From: Bryum argenteum
Taxonomy: Eukaryota; Streptophyta; Bryopsida; Bryales; Bryaceae
NCBI GenBank assembly: GCA_037043015.1
Contig: CM073327.1
Location: 7,546,727 to 7,610,726 of the forward strand
Length of the DNA stretch: 64,000 bases
Direction: 5' to 3'
The translations under genes were made by a program, and so were the position numbers. Shown here in pieces: positions 54,792-64,000 of the stretch (position 1 is the first letter of the stretch; every line of letters begins with the position of its first letter). The notes beneath the pieces were generated by a model, which had not been told where the DNA came from, searched no databases, and saw only the letters and a list, made by a program, of their open reading frames with translations.

Positions 54792-56175
54792 CTAGTGTTG
54801 CACAGCCTTCAGAGGATGTGCCCTTACTGCACTTAAATCGAGATTGGAGTCTAGCTCTTCGTCCAACTCACCAACCACACCTCTGTACAAGCCAACATAT
54901 CTTCTTGTAAGCACACAAACTCCATCCTAAGGTGGATACACCTAAACTGGTGGCTTTTGCAATTGCATTATCTCCTTATGTAAACATAATAAATATTCTT
55001 AGGCGAATGCAACAAGGATAGAACTCAGTAAAGAATGTGTCATTTGGATATTACAAGTAAAACTTATTGAGAGTCAGAGTTTCATATGAAAATATTTTGA
55101 ATTTACTCAATTAAGGCAAAACTAAATGGTCCAAAACTATCGTCTACTACACCACATAAGGGTGAGTTATATATGACCAACAAGTGCAACAAGATCCTAA
55201 CTCACCAAAGAATGTGCAATTTGGATGTTGCATGTAAACTTTACTAAGAGTGAAAGTTTCATTTGAAAACATTCTGGCAGCACTTAATGTTCCAAAACTA
55301 TCATAACATACTACTCAGAGAAGCAAATAAGGGTTGAATTATTCATATATGGCAGCAGAAACTATTCCAAAACTATAATCTACTGCTAAACCGAATTAGG
55401 GTGTCTCTGCCTGAAGCTCTCAAACTTCATCCGATATCAAGGTAACTGAAGGATCGATCGCTTACATGTTATCTCCTCGAATGATGTGCAAACCTAACAC
55501 AACCTGCTCTACGCCAGCCTGCACACAATTCAACAACCCTCATTTGAATGTATTGCTGCCTAAATGGATCAAAAACCAGACATGATGTAGACCTGCAGTA
55601 TCAACCTTTGTAGAGTACACACGCTCATGCGATTCGTCCAATATCAGGTTCGTGGCTTGATCAAAGCCTCTCAACACGCCCTGGACACAAAAAGATATCA
55701 ATCCTTTACAAGCTACTATAAAACTCGAGACCATGTACATTCGTTATTCAAGACTGTTGAATTAAAGCAATTCTTGATCGGGACCTCACTTACAACACAG
55801 CCTACCTTCTTTACTCAGTGTATCAATAAGGCTGTTTCTACAGGTCAAATAAAGAATTACCGGCGGTCAAGAAACGTACCACAATGTTTCGTCCATCATT
55901 GGTGATCACGGAAATAGTCTCTGCGAAATCCGACACACTACGTCAATTGGAAAATGCAGCACGATTTATCGACTCTCGGAAGTTTCAAAACAAGAAGTAG
56001 AAATTCGGTGCATTGTGTTAACAGAGGCCAGAAATAGCTTATTATATTGGAAGTGATTGGAATTGGAAGTTCTGGAAACAGAGTTCTAGAAGATAATCGA
56101 TGCTGCAACAAATCTTTGGTAATGTGAATTGAGCATACGATCGATGAGAGACTCGAGGCCGGTGTCGGTCGCCAT
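54792..56175 (-). CDS. LSM8: U6 snRNA-associated Sm-like protein LSM8
   Basis: Five exons on the minus strand: 56139-56175, 55880-55920, 55606-55680, 55466-55518 and 54792-54882. All have GT-AG introns, and phases join to 297 nt and 98 aa, the usual plant LSM8 length. The protein begins MATDTGLESLIDQ and then TISVITNDGRNIV. The Sm1 motif (LRGFDQATNLILDES) and Sm2 motif (LHIIRGDNI) are complete, and the C-terminus ends HPLKAVQH as in plant homologues. LSM8 defines the nuclear LSM2-8 ring that binds the U6 3' oligo(U) tail and supports splicing and U6 stability. No defect is seen. This is the most secure gene of the window. TTAA MITEs lie just downstream and about 1.15 kb upstream. Confidence 0.97.
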
Positions 56176-56342
56176 AGCTGCTCTTGCTGTTGCAAATGTA
56201 CTGCTCTGTTGAATTTCCCTAAAAGCCTCAAAAACATCAAGATGACGACGACGGAGTCCAGAATTCTTCGTTCCTTTGACAAGGATTATAATTTCTTCTC
56301 TCTTTTCCTTTTTTTCCTTTTTCATTAATCCTATGTTCTTGG

Positions 56343-56370
<28 letters not shown>
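56343..56370. repeat. A28 homopolymer
   Basis: An uninterrupted A-run lies about 170 bp upstream of the LSM8 start, probably the tail of a retroposed sequence or a slippage tract. Confidence 0.9.
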
Positions 56371-56373
<3 letters not shown>

Positions 56374-56399
56374 CGAAAAGACCAATAAAGACCAATGTG

Positions 56400-56695
56400 A
56401 ATAGAGTGTTTGTTCGACCTATCCTTGGATGTATGCCTGGAGGTCATCAAAGCAATGGCGGGACTACTAACTTCTCTCGAGGTAAACACTATAGTAGTTC
56501 CTAGCTAGCCAATAGTGACTTAGAGCTACCCGACACGGTATCTCCCTAAAGGGCTTTGAGGTATCCATATAACGAGGTCCAAGAACCCCTCAACATAGTT
56601 GGGTGAACTATGGTGGTGAGCACCACGCCGGCATGGAGAATAGAACCCATGGCCTCCTCATTGAGGACCAAGCCAAGGCTTGTTGCACTTCCCCA
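56400..56695 (-). repeat. dispersed repeat, possibly tRNA-derived SINE, copy 1
   Basis: Related to 57093-57320 (CACCTATCCTTGGATGT, GGTGAACACTACA, TAGTTCCTA). On the minus strand, near the 56690 end, TTGGCTTGGTCCTCAATGAGG and GGGTTCTATTCTCC are spaced like pol III A and B boxes of tRNA-derived SINEs. SINE identity is tentative. Confidence 0.45.
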
Positions 56696-57092
56696 TGTAT
56701 ATAGAGTGAGGGGTGAAATGGGAACTTCATTTAGATATGCCTACTTAAGTGATTGATTTTTTATTATTCTTTATATTTGTTCAGGGAATCTTGGGTGATT
56801 ATATTGTATAGCTACACAATATATTTGGAACTTCAATGACTAATGATTAAATTCTAGGGGAATTTTTGAGTTTGGCAAACCTACTAACTCATTAAGTTTA
56901 GTCATTATAAAGTTTAAATTGAATAAGTGCTTAAAGTTGAATGTTAAAAATGTTTGGCATTCTCAAGTTGACGTAATTTTTTACAAACTTATTGTAAGTA
57001 GTCCAAGGAGCCAGTAATCATCGCTTGAACTAACTCTATGACTTCAATAGAAGGCATCTAATATTAATTTGAGGTTGGTATGAATCCAAGAC

Positions 57093-57320
57093 AGTGCTCG
57101 TTCCACCTATCCTTGGATGTTCATGCTTGGAGGTTATAACACCAACCTCTCTCGTGGTGAACACTACACTAGTTCCTACCTAGCCATTGGTAGCTTAGAA
57201 ATTATTCCCACTTACTATCACCCAAACATGTCTGAGGTACCCATGCAACAAGGTTCAAGAATCTCCTACCATACTTAGGTGCCATGAATGAAGCATGCAA
57301 CTTCCTCATTGAAAGTTATT
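57093..57320 (-). repeat. dispersed repeat, possibly SINE, copy 2
   Basis: Second, more diverged copy of the repeat at 56400-56695. It lacks the box B-like part. Confidence 0.5.
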
Positions 57321-57328
57321 GTTTTTAA

Positions 57329-57691
57329 CCCTTAAATGCCCAAGGTGACCCGAGGGGTCACCTTCCAACATAATCTTCTCTGTAGCTCTCACTGTACTCA
57401 ACTTTTCACTTATATTTTGATGTCAAACTGGTCACCTTCTTGTGATGCATTCAAAAAAGTGAAATTTTACAATTCAAATCACAATTTGTATGAGTGATTT
57501 TGTGCTTTGAAAGGATTGTGGTTGCGAGGTTGGGGTTGTACATAACCTTGTAGGAGGTTGCAAGCCCATCATTGATTGGTGCATTCATGATGCCCTTGTT
57601 CAAAAAGTGCACTATTCATGATGCCCAAGTCCAAAAGATGCTGTGACTCAATTTTGGGCTGCCCGTTTCACACCCCATGGGCGTTTAAGGG
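57329..57691. mobile_element. 363-bp TTAA-flanked MITE (TTAA family copy 4)
   Basis: Ends CCCTTAAATGCC and, inverted, CCCTTAAACGCC; TTAA at 57325-57328 and 57692-57695. High similarity to copy 3 (54169-54529) suggests both derive from a recent common source. Confidence 0.85.
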
Positions 57692-57695
57692 TTAA

Positions 57696-57989
57696 CTTCA
57701 ACATTCATAAAAGTTACTGTTTTTAAGAATCTATTTTTGCTTTACCACACATATGGTAGAGTACATTTTTCATGAAAAATAATGATATATTTTTAGTGTG
57801 GTGCTGGCGGTTGTGAATGAAAAGGTGTTCACTTCATTAAAAAAGATCAGGGAATTGAGGTCACACACAACGTGCATCAGAAAATAGAAGTAAAATAATT
57901 AAACAATAAGTAAGTTAGTATGGTATTCCAGACTAAATAAATAAATAAAAGTTGGTCAAAAATAGGGAAAAGTTCCAAACTCGTGGGCC
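57696..57989. other. upstream region of the EamA carrier gene
   Basis: AT-rich DNA grading into the GC-rich first exon. No TATA box was chosen with confidence. Confidence 0.4.
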
Positions 57990-58369
57990 CCATTATTACC
58001 AAGCCGGGAAGATGAACGGCGCAGATTGAATATCCGTTTCAGTAACTTCCCATTCGCGGAACCCCACATATCCACGACCATCAGTCAGCGCAAAGTAAGG
58101 ATCCACGACCATCGGTCGGCGATATCCCCAACAGTGCTCGTCGTCGTCGTCGTCGTCGACCCGAGCTCCCCTGTCTCCCGAGCTCCCTTTTCTTCTGTTC
58201 GCCGTCGGTTTTGCATCGCAGGCAAGGGCGCTGGTTTGGCCTTCCAGATCGCCACCCTCTCACCCTCGTTCCCGACCCCGGATCCGTTTACGGCACTATC
58301 CGAGCTTCCGTGTGCCGTTTTTCCGACTCAGGGACCTAATTTGCTGCTTCCGTGGTTCCAGATCTGAAG
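57990..58369 (+). other. noncoding first exon of the EamA carrier gene
   Basis: A GC-rich leader ends at a good donor, CTGAAG|GTGAGC. It contains a (TCG)7 run at 58138-58158 and a near-duplicate TCCACGACCATC at 58071/58101. The start is approximate. The open frame 58026-58367 crosses the leader and is not supported as coding. Confidence 0.5.
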
Positions 58370-58604
58370 GTGAGCTCGTCTGGTCCCCTCGAGGCTTCTT
58401 CCGAGACAGGCTCATGTGTTGAATTTTTCAGATTCGTTCGTTGCCGTAATTTTGCCCCTTTATCCCCCCCGCCCGAGGGTTTTGTAGATTATTGTTTCTT
58501 TTCCGCTTGCGGGCGACTTTTTGAGAAGCGAATTCTTGTGGCTTAGCGCCTCAGGTTTTTCGTTTTCACGAGAAACTGCAATTTGATATTGAATGTCAAT
58601 TTAG

Positions 58605-59420
58605 GTTTGTAAGCGATTCGCTCTCAACTCATTGGTTTTGACGGACAGCAAAACCTTTAACATGGGTCCGCTCTTGGATTTCTGAGGAGTATACAATCAC
58701 AGAGTTGAGCGTACTTGTTGACCGAATGAAACTGGTCTACCGGATTGTGAACGCATTTTTAGGTTCAGTTTTTGATTCACAGTTCTGAACTCATTGCCTT
58801 TGGGGAACAGTGAAGCCTCCAATAGGGATCCACGTGCAAAGATTTCTGAGAGTCTATAAAAAGTGTTCAATCGCATAGTATGTTCCTAGCGAGGGTTGAG
58901 TTGAGTGTGGTTGTTATTCAACTTTAAGTGGCGGGTGCGTTTCAAATTTCGTTTGTGATTCACAGCTTTTAACTCACTGCTATTGGGAAACAGATAGGCC
59001 TCTAATGTATTCACAGTTGGATTTCTGAGTAATGGACAACTACAGGGTATGTTATCAGTTTAGTGTACTCGTTGATCGAATAAAAATGGCCTTTTTAACG
59101 GTGTATGCAACCTCAAGTTCGTTTGTGATTCACTGCTCTCAACTCACTGCTTTTGGGAAACAGTAAGGCCTCCAACAAAGATTCGATGGGAAGGTTATTT
59201 GAGAACGTACGGGAAATGTTCAAATACAGAGTATGTTATTAGCGAGGGTCGAATTGAGTGTGCTTGCTAATCAAAACAAACTGGCGAGTGCGTTTTTAGG
59301 TTATGTAGTGATTCACAGTTCTTAACTTACTGCTTTTAGGGAAGAGTAAGGCCTCTTACATGGATCCTCGCTTGGGTGCATATGTTACAGAGTAAATTAT
59401 AAGCGAGGGTTGGTTGAGTA
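58605..59420. repeat. five degenerate tandem repeats (about 170-180 bp) in intron 1
   Basis: Each unit contains GATTCACAGTTCTGAACTCA, GGGAACAGTAAGGCCTC, GATTTCTGAG and GCGAGGGTTGAG with changes. Units begin near 58610, 58780, 58950, 59125 and 59305. The block lies between the noncoding first exon and the coding exon at 59606. Confidence 0.8.
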
Positions 59421-59605
59421 GGTCAGGATGGGGCTATTTACTGGTTTCTGATTGCAAGATACAAATTGAAAGTGTGATAGTAGTGTGACTATCACACTTC
59501 TCAGGTGTTGTTCGGTGTATGTAATATGAGCTGAATTGTTTATAGTGTGAACTTGTTGTGGATAGAGGGAAGCAGTGGCAGTGTGTTCAGCGAGCCAGGG
59601 CGTCG

Positions 59606-62391
59606 ATGGTGATGGGGTGGCGCTACAAGGCTGGATTAGTATTGATCGGCTCCGTTGTCCTGATATGGGTTACCTCGGCTGAGGTTACACAGGTTCGATA
59701 CAAATTCTTCTAGTTTCAGGTTGTCGAGGTTTTTTGAAGAAGAGGTTCATGTCATGCTTCTATCTTCGAGGGCGGCCCACTCATTGATAGCCTTTTCACC
59801 TATCCTTTTCGTGTGATTTTCGTGTGATTGGATATATTGTTAAATAATCGCTGGTACATTTTCGGATTAACGCTTCTTTTCATTTTGAGCCTGTTTAGGT
59901 TAAAAACGTTATTGGAAAACTAGTGCCTCGTCCAGAGTTTTAGGATGCTGTTCTTGCTGAACAGAAAGCTTGTACACAACAGATCCTAATTTACGGCAAC
60001 TTAGAAACAGAAAGCTCAGTGTAGGAGCCAATATTAAGTTTTCGGAACATATTTCTATTTTTCAAGTGTAGTTTCGGATTTCATGTGCTGGTTTTTGTAT
60101 TCTTCTGAACGATCATATGAGTTTGACTTTTAATAATACAAGTGACATTTGTAGTGAATGGGGTTTTTCTCTTTTTAAGGTTGGTAACGAAAGAAGGAGG
60201 TATGGTCAAAGTAGTACGGTTCTATGAATATGGAAGTAGTCACCTTTGGCCATTTGTTCACGATTGTATAAGAATGCTACCGTTTTGGGGAATGAGTCTT
60301 TGATTATAATATTTACGTATAGTCAATAGGTTTTCGACTTTTGTAGTTGTTGAGGAATTTGTGTGTGATGTGGTATCAAAGTGATAATTGTGGTGAATGT
60401 GGCAGAGCATCTTCGAAGCCTACAAGCACCCCTTCGTACTCACGTACTTAGGAGCTTCTTTATTAGTTATCTACCTACCAGTGTCGTACTTGAAGGACTA
60501 CATCTACGAGTACTATCAAAGTAAACAGAAGTTGAAATCTCGAAACTCAGCAGGTCAAGGTATCAAGTTATCTACCTTGCCAGAATCGAATGGGGTGGTC
60601 AAATCTTCGTCGTTGCCGAGCTCTCCATTGCGAGCCAATGGCGTGCACAATAAGAGCTCTCAAGAGACGGATCTGGAGAAAATGATCCTGCTCAAGGAGA
60701 TCAACTCCCAGTCGTCCGATCCGGAAGTTGCACACCCTTTTCTGCATAAGACGAGCAGTTTAGAGAATCTCAGGGACTCTATCGTTCTTACTACATGGGA
60801 AATTGCCAAGATCGGCATGATCATGGCTCCTCTTTGGCTTATAACCGAGGTACGACACCTTCACTCTATAAATCACAGGCGACCATGATAGTTAGCTTGG
60901 CTTATGTGAAGCATTGTACTGAAGTTCTATTTTGCAGCGGAATTGTAATGACCTTTTGAGAATCCTCCGTATAAAGCTCGTTTGCTTGGGTATTGTGCTA
61001 ATGGGGCAGCACTTGTTTTGTTGCAGTACTTGTCGAATGCGGCGTTGGCACTTACAAGTGTGGCCAGCACTACAATTTTGTCATCAACTGCAGGGCTCTT
61101 TACTCTTTTATTCGGAGTGCTTCTCGGTCAGGATTCTCTTAACCTGGCTAAGGTGGTCGCTGTTTTAGTCAGCATAACCGGAGTGGCTATGACTACTTTG
61201 GGAAAGACTTGGTCTACCAACGACACCAGCGATTCTTTGAATGAGTAAGTTGTGATCTCGTCTAACTTCTTACTTTTTGATACTGATATGGATCACCCGT
61301 TTAGGCCTTACAAATGATTCGTTTCAAGTCTATATTTAGTAGTTGCGTCACATTCTTCTGTAGCACTGTGTAGAATTTCCCACAGAAAGTTAGGGTCATT
61401 CAACGATATGGATTTCAATGGGGGCTGTTTTGTACGAACAATGAGTAACAAGGCACTGCAGTGGTTTGTGACAGTCTTGATCAACATTCTTTAGCAGGAG
61501 ATTTTCTAGGTCTTCTATCAGCTGTCATGTACGGTCTCTTCACAGGTATCCGCTCGAAAACCACTCTGATCATACTTGATTGACTTCGAGCATGAGCTTA
61601 TATCTAAGATGTTATCTTCGTGTATTCTGCTGCAGTGATGTTGAAGAAGTACGGAGGAGAAGAGGGTCACGGTGTTGACATGCAAAAACTGTTCGGCTTC
61701 ATTGGACTTTTCACCCTCTTTTTCGCCTGGTGGCTAAGTACGTTAGCCTCTGAGGTGTCTTTATGTTCCATATTTCGCAGTTGTTAACGATGTTGTTTAT
61801 CTTTACATCGACCGCGGTAAGATTAAGTAGCCACATTGTTCAGCTGTGCTTACTTGAAATTGTTGACTCTGTAGTTTGGCCTCTGCACTTGATGGGGTTG
61901 GAGCCTGCATTCAGTGTACCTACCTCCCTCAAAGTAGACGAGGTTGTTTTGGCGAACGGCTTCGTTGGGAGCGTTCTTTCAGATTATTTCTGGTAACATT
62001 CTACTCTATTTACTTGCTCATGTGCTTGTTCCTAACACAATATGGCTGATAGCACATCATTTTCTAAGCCTGCGGAATTAATGTGAGGTTTTGGAATTGT
62101 TGCAGGGCCATGTCTGTTGTGTGGACGAATCCTTTGGTTGCAACACTCGGCATGTCCTTGACCATCCCATTAGCGATGTTGGCAGACATGGTTGTGCATG
62201 GACGCCACTATTCTTTCATATACATACTTGGTTCTGCTCAGGTACCACTCACAACCATTCTTTTGTGATGGTGTCTATGAAGGTAGATTGTTAGGGGAAT
62301 CTTACCTTTTGGTTTTGTCCTCGTGCAGGTATTTGCAGGTTTCGTGATAGCCAACCTTACAGAACGATTCTCAAAGAAGCTGGGAGTGTAA
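59606..62391 (+). CDS. EamA/SLC35F-type membrane transporter
   Basis: Eight coding exons join without a break: 59606-59692, 60406-60849, 61027-61244, 61475-61545, 61636-61737, 61875-61992, 62106-62241 and 62329-62391, total 1239 nt, 412 aa. The acceptor at 61474 (TGTGACAG) is needed to keep frame; the closer AG at 61495 would shift it. The protein starts [18 protein letters not shown] and has about ten hydrophobic segments. A Ser-rich cytosolic loop occurs near residues 75-130. Conserved blocks are [52 protein letters not shown] and [16 protein letters not shown]. These match the plant EamA/SLC35F-like proteins related to yeast THI74. The substrate is unknown. A 1.2-kb first intron separates a noncoding exon (to 58369) from exon 2 (acceptor at 59590). 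The gene looks intact. Confidence 0.92.
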
Positions 62392-63122
62392 AGTAGTAGG
62401 ATCCCTTCCCAATACGATTGATTCTTTATGAAGTGCAATAAGTTATATCCTCCGTCGGACAACAATGTCCGGCAGGTATTTAAGCAGCTGCCCTTGCATT
62501 TCCTGCTGCATTTCTCTCCACCATTGAAGCTATCCTCCCCTTCCTTCATTTCTCTCTACCAGGTAGCGAGGGATATCTGCAGTGTAGTAGTAGAAGTTTT
62601 CCAGCAGACTCTCTATGGTGTAGAGGAGGTACAGTTGACTACCATCACCGGAAGGAAGATGGTTCTTCAATCTGGTTTGTACCAGTACAGATGTATCAGG
62701 AATTAAACTTATCCGAGTAGTGCACTGTTCAGGCTCTTCTTCAAACACCCAAATGGCGGGAGAGTGGCGCTTGTGAGATTCTCATTTCAGTTTGATTGCC
62801 ACATTCAACAGTCAATTTATAGGTCATTTGACTGGTAAATGAGATGCAGCTACATTTTCAACCCCTACATGTCTGTAGGTTTTCTTTGTCTACAATTTAT
62901 TGCTCTTGAAGAGGCATCGGTCATTAGTGTACAACCGGACCTCCTTCGTGGCACATTCCATAATTTTACGTTTGGGGTTTGGGGTATATGTACCCCTTGC
63001 GCGGAGTTCACCCTAGTGGGCCATTCTTGGTACTGCGCTCATCATTGAGTGGGTTATCTTAAGCATGCTTTACAGTAGAAATGGAAGCCTCCAATAAATC
63101 CTCCCTTGGGTCATGGCCCATC
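62392..63122 (+). other. 3' flank of the EamA carrier gene
   Basis: Presumed 3' untranslated region for the first few hundred bases. Short frames here have no domain. Confidence 0.4.
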
Positions 63123-63191
63123 CTCGAGTAGCCTTAACCTCTAATCTCGAGTAGCCATAACCTCTAATCTCGAGTAGCCATAACCTGTAAT
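63123..63191. repeat. 23-bp tandem repeat, three copies
   Basis: CTCGAGTAGCCATAACCTC-type units start at 63123, 63146 and 63169. Confidence 0.95.
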
Positions 63192-64000
63192 TGCACCGTA
63201 GCATACTCCTGAGGAGCCTCGAATGGCCATTTCACAGTCTCAATTCAACACCTGATTTTATGCTTTTCATTGATCTCTTCATTAATCATATATTTGTAAT
63301 TGACTTTTTTACTATACATGGTAAAGATTTTGGGTTATACCAATAGTATTATGGTTATCATCAAAGTTGCTCAAAGCTGGACATGAGGAAGACACCAACT
63401 CTGGAGCCTCAGGTGAAACTATTCACTTGAGAAATGTGTATGATGAAGTACAACGTTCATTTCTATGATATCATACCTATACCTATAGTAGGAGTACACG
63501 TAGATGTGCACTATGGTACCAAATGGGAGCTAGGCCTGTAATAAAAAATATCCAAATATCAATCACAAGGATGTATATATGTCTTGAACTTGCACATACA
63601 TGATGTTGATTTGTAGAAGGTAGTGCTTCCATGTAGTCCAAATGTCGCTCCCCTTTGCTATGCACGTAAACTAATTCCTCCACATCCTACGTGTGAACAA
63701 TCCGTTTTGAAATATGTGCTCTTTGTCAAAACATTTTCGAGAAAACAACAATGTCATTGAACTTCCGGTTAGACAAATTGCCCTTTGACTAGTTTTTGAA
63801 GGTCGAAAACCATCAAAATGTGTAATATTGTGGAATTTTTGGTGATAATGTAGTGACCTGTTGATATTATGAAGGACATGTGTCATATTTATAAAAGATA
63901 ATAACTTTACAAGCATAATTTGTATCTTTAAAGTGTAGTTCAAAAGTTTCCTCTAAAATGGCACGACATTTTGATCAACATGTTTCTTGTAAATGTTCCT
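63192..64000. other. intergenic DNA
   Basis: AT-rich DNA with only short unsupported frames. Confidence 0.4.

Noticed and set aside
58026..58367. 113-codon frame before the EamA gene
   Set aside because: It lies in the GC-rich leader and ends just before the donor; the conserved protein starts at 59606.

Overview
The window looks like a repeat-rich nuclear segment of a land plant. Supporting signs are GT-AG introns in the host genes, a plant-like LSM8, an EamA/SLC35F carrier, a Ty3 retroelement with a tRNA-Asp type primer-binding site, a copia-type 3' end and abundant foldback elements. A bryophyte or lycophyte is my guess, but no marker fixes the lineage. All repeat comparisons here were made by eye.

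Host genes are few and sit mostly at the right end: a small secreted cysteine-rich protein (minus strand, 51.1-51.5 kb), LSM8 of the U6 snRNP (minus, 54.8-56.2 kb, five exons, 98 aa) and an EamA/SLC35F-type membrane carrier (plus, 59.6-62.4 kb, eight coding exons, 412 aa). A possible small one-helix membrane protein lies at 17.5-17.8 kb.

From left to right, 0.8-8.6 kb is a decayed hAT-type transposon. It carries a frameshifted BED/DUF659/hAT transposase on the minus strand, a convergent RING-finger gene on the plus strand, and GC-rich arms of clustered CGGCCGGTCG-like words. 8.7-11.2 kb is the 5' half of a second, integrase-like DDE transposase gene whose promoter-proximal part is full of ACGAACGGCAGTTCGT palindromes. 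11.7-15.1 kb holds AT-rich diverged repeats; one is split by a 972-bp element flanked by TTAA. 16.7-17.1 kb is a copia-like LTR. 18.08-28.59 kb is a satellite of about 101 units of 104 bp. 29.5-30.2 kb is a smaller tandem array.

30.3-42.5 kb is a large decayed gene for a protein with a ParB-like domain and a long Ala/Glu coiled coil. Its introns, and even its coding sequence, contain the 16-bp palindrome ACGAACGGCCGTTCGT. It is broken by a truncated Ty3 element (35.2-40.65 kb) whose very long LTR contains its own open frame and a nested solo LTR with a perfect 5-bp target duplication.

43.5-48.4 kb is rich in foldbacks. It has two large inverted duplications, six copies of a GGTCCGG/TAAACTAGC motif, and two 214-nt hairpins with about 70-nt arms that show a compensatory base change. 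Two related MITEs of about 360 bp with TTAA flanks bracket LSM8. The TTAA family (four clear copies) and the palindrome plus ParB-like gene are the most unusual signals.
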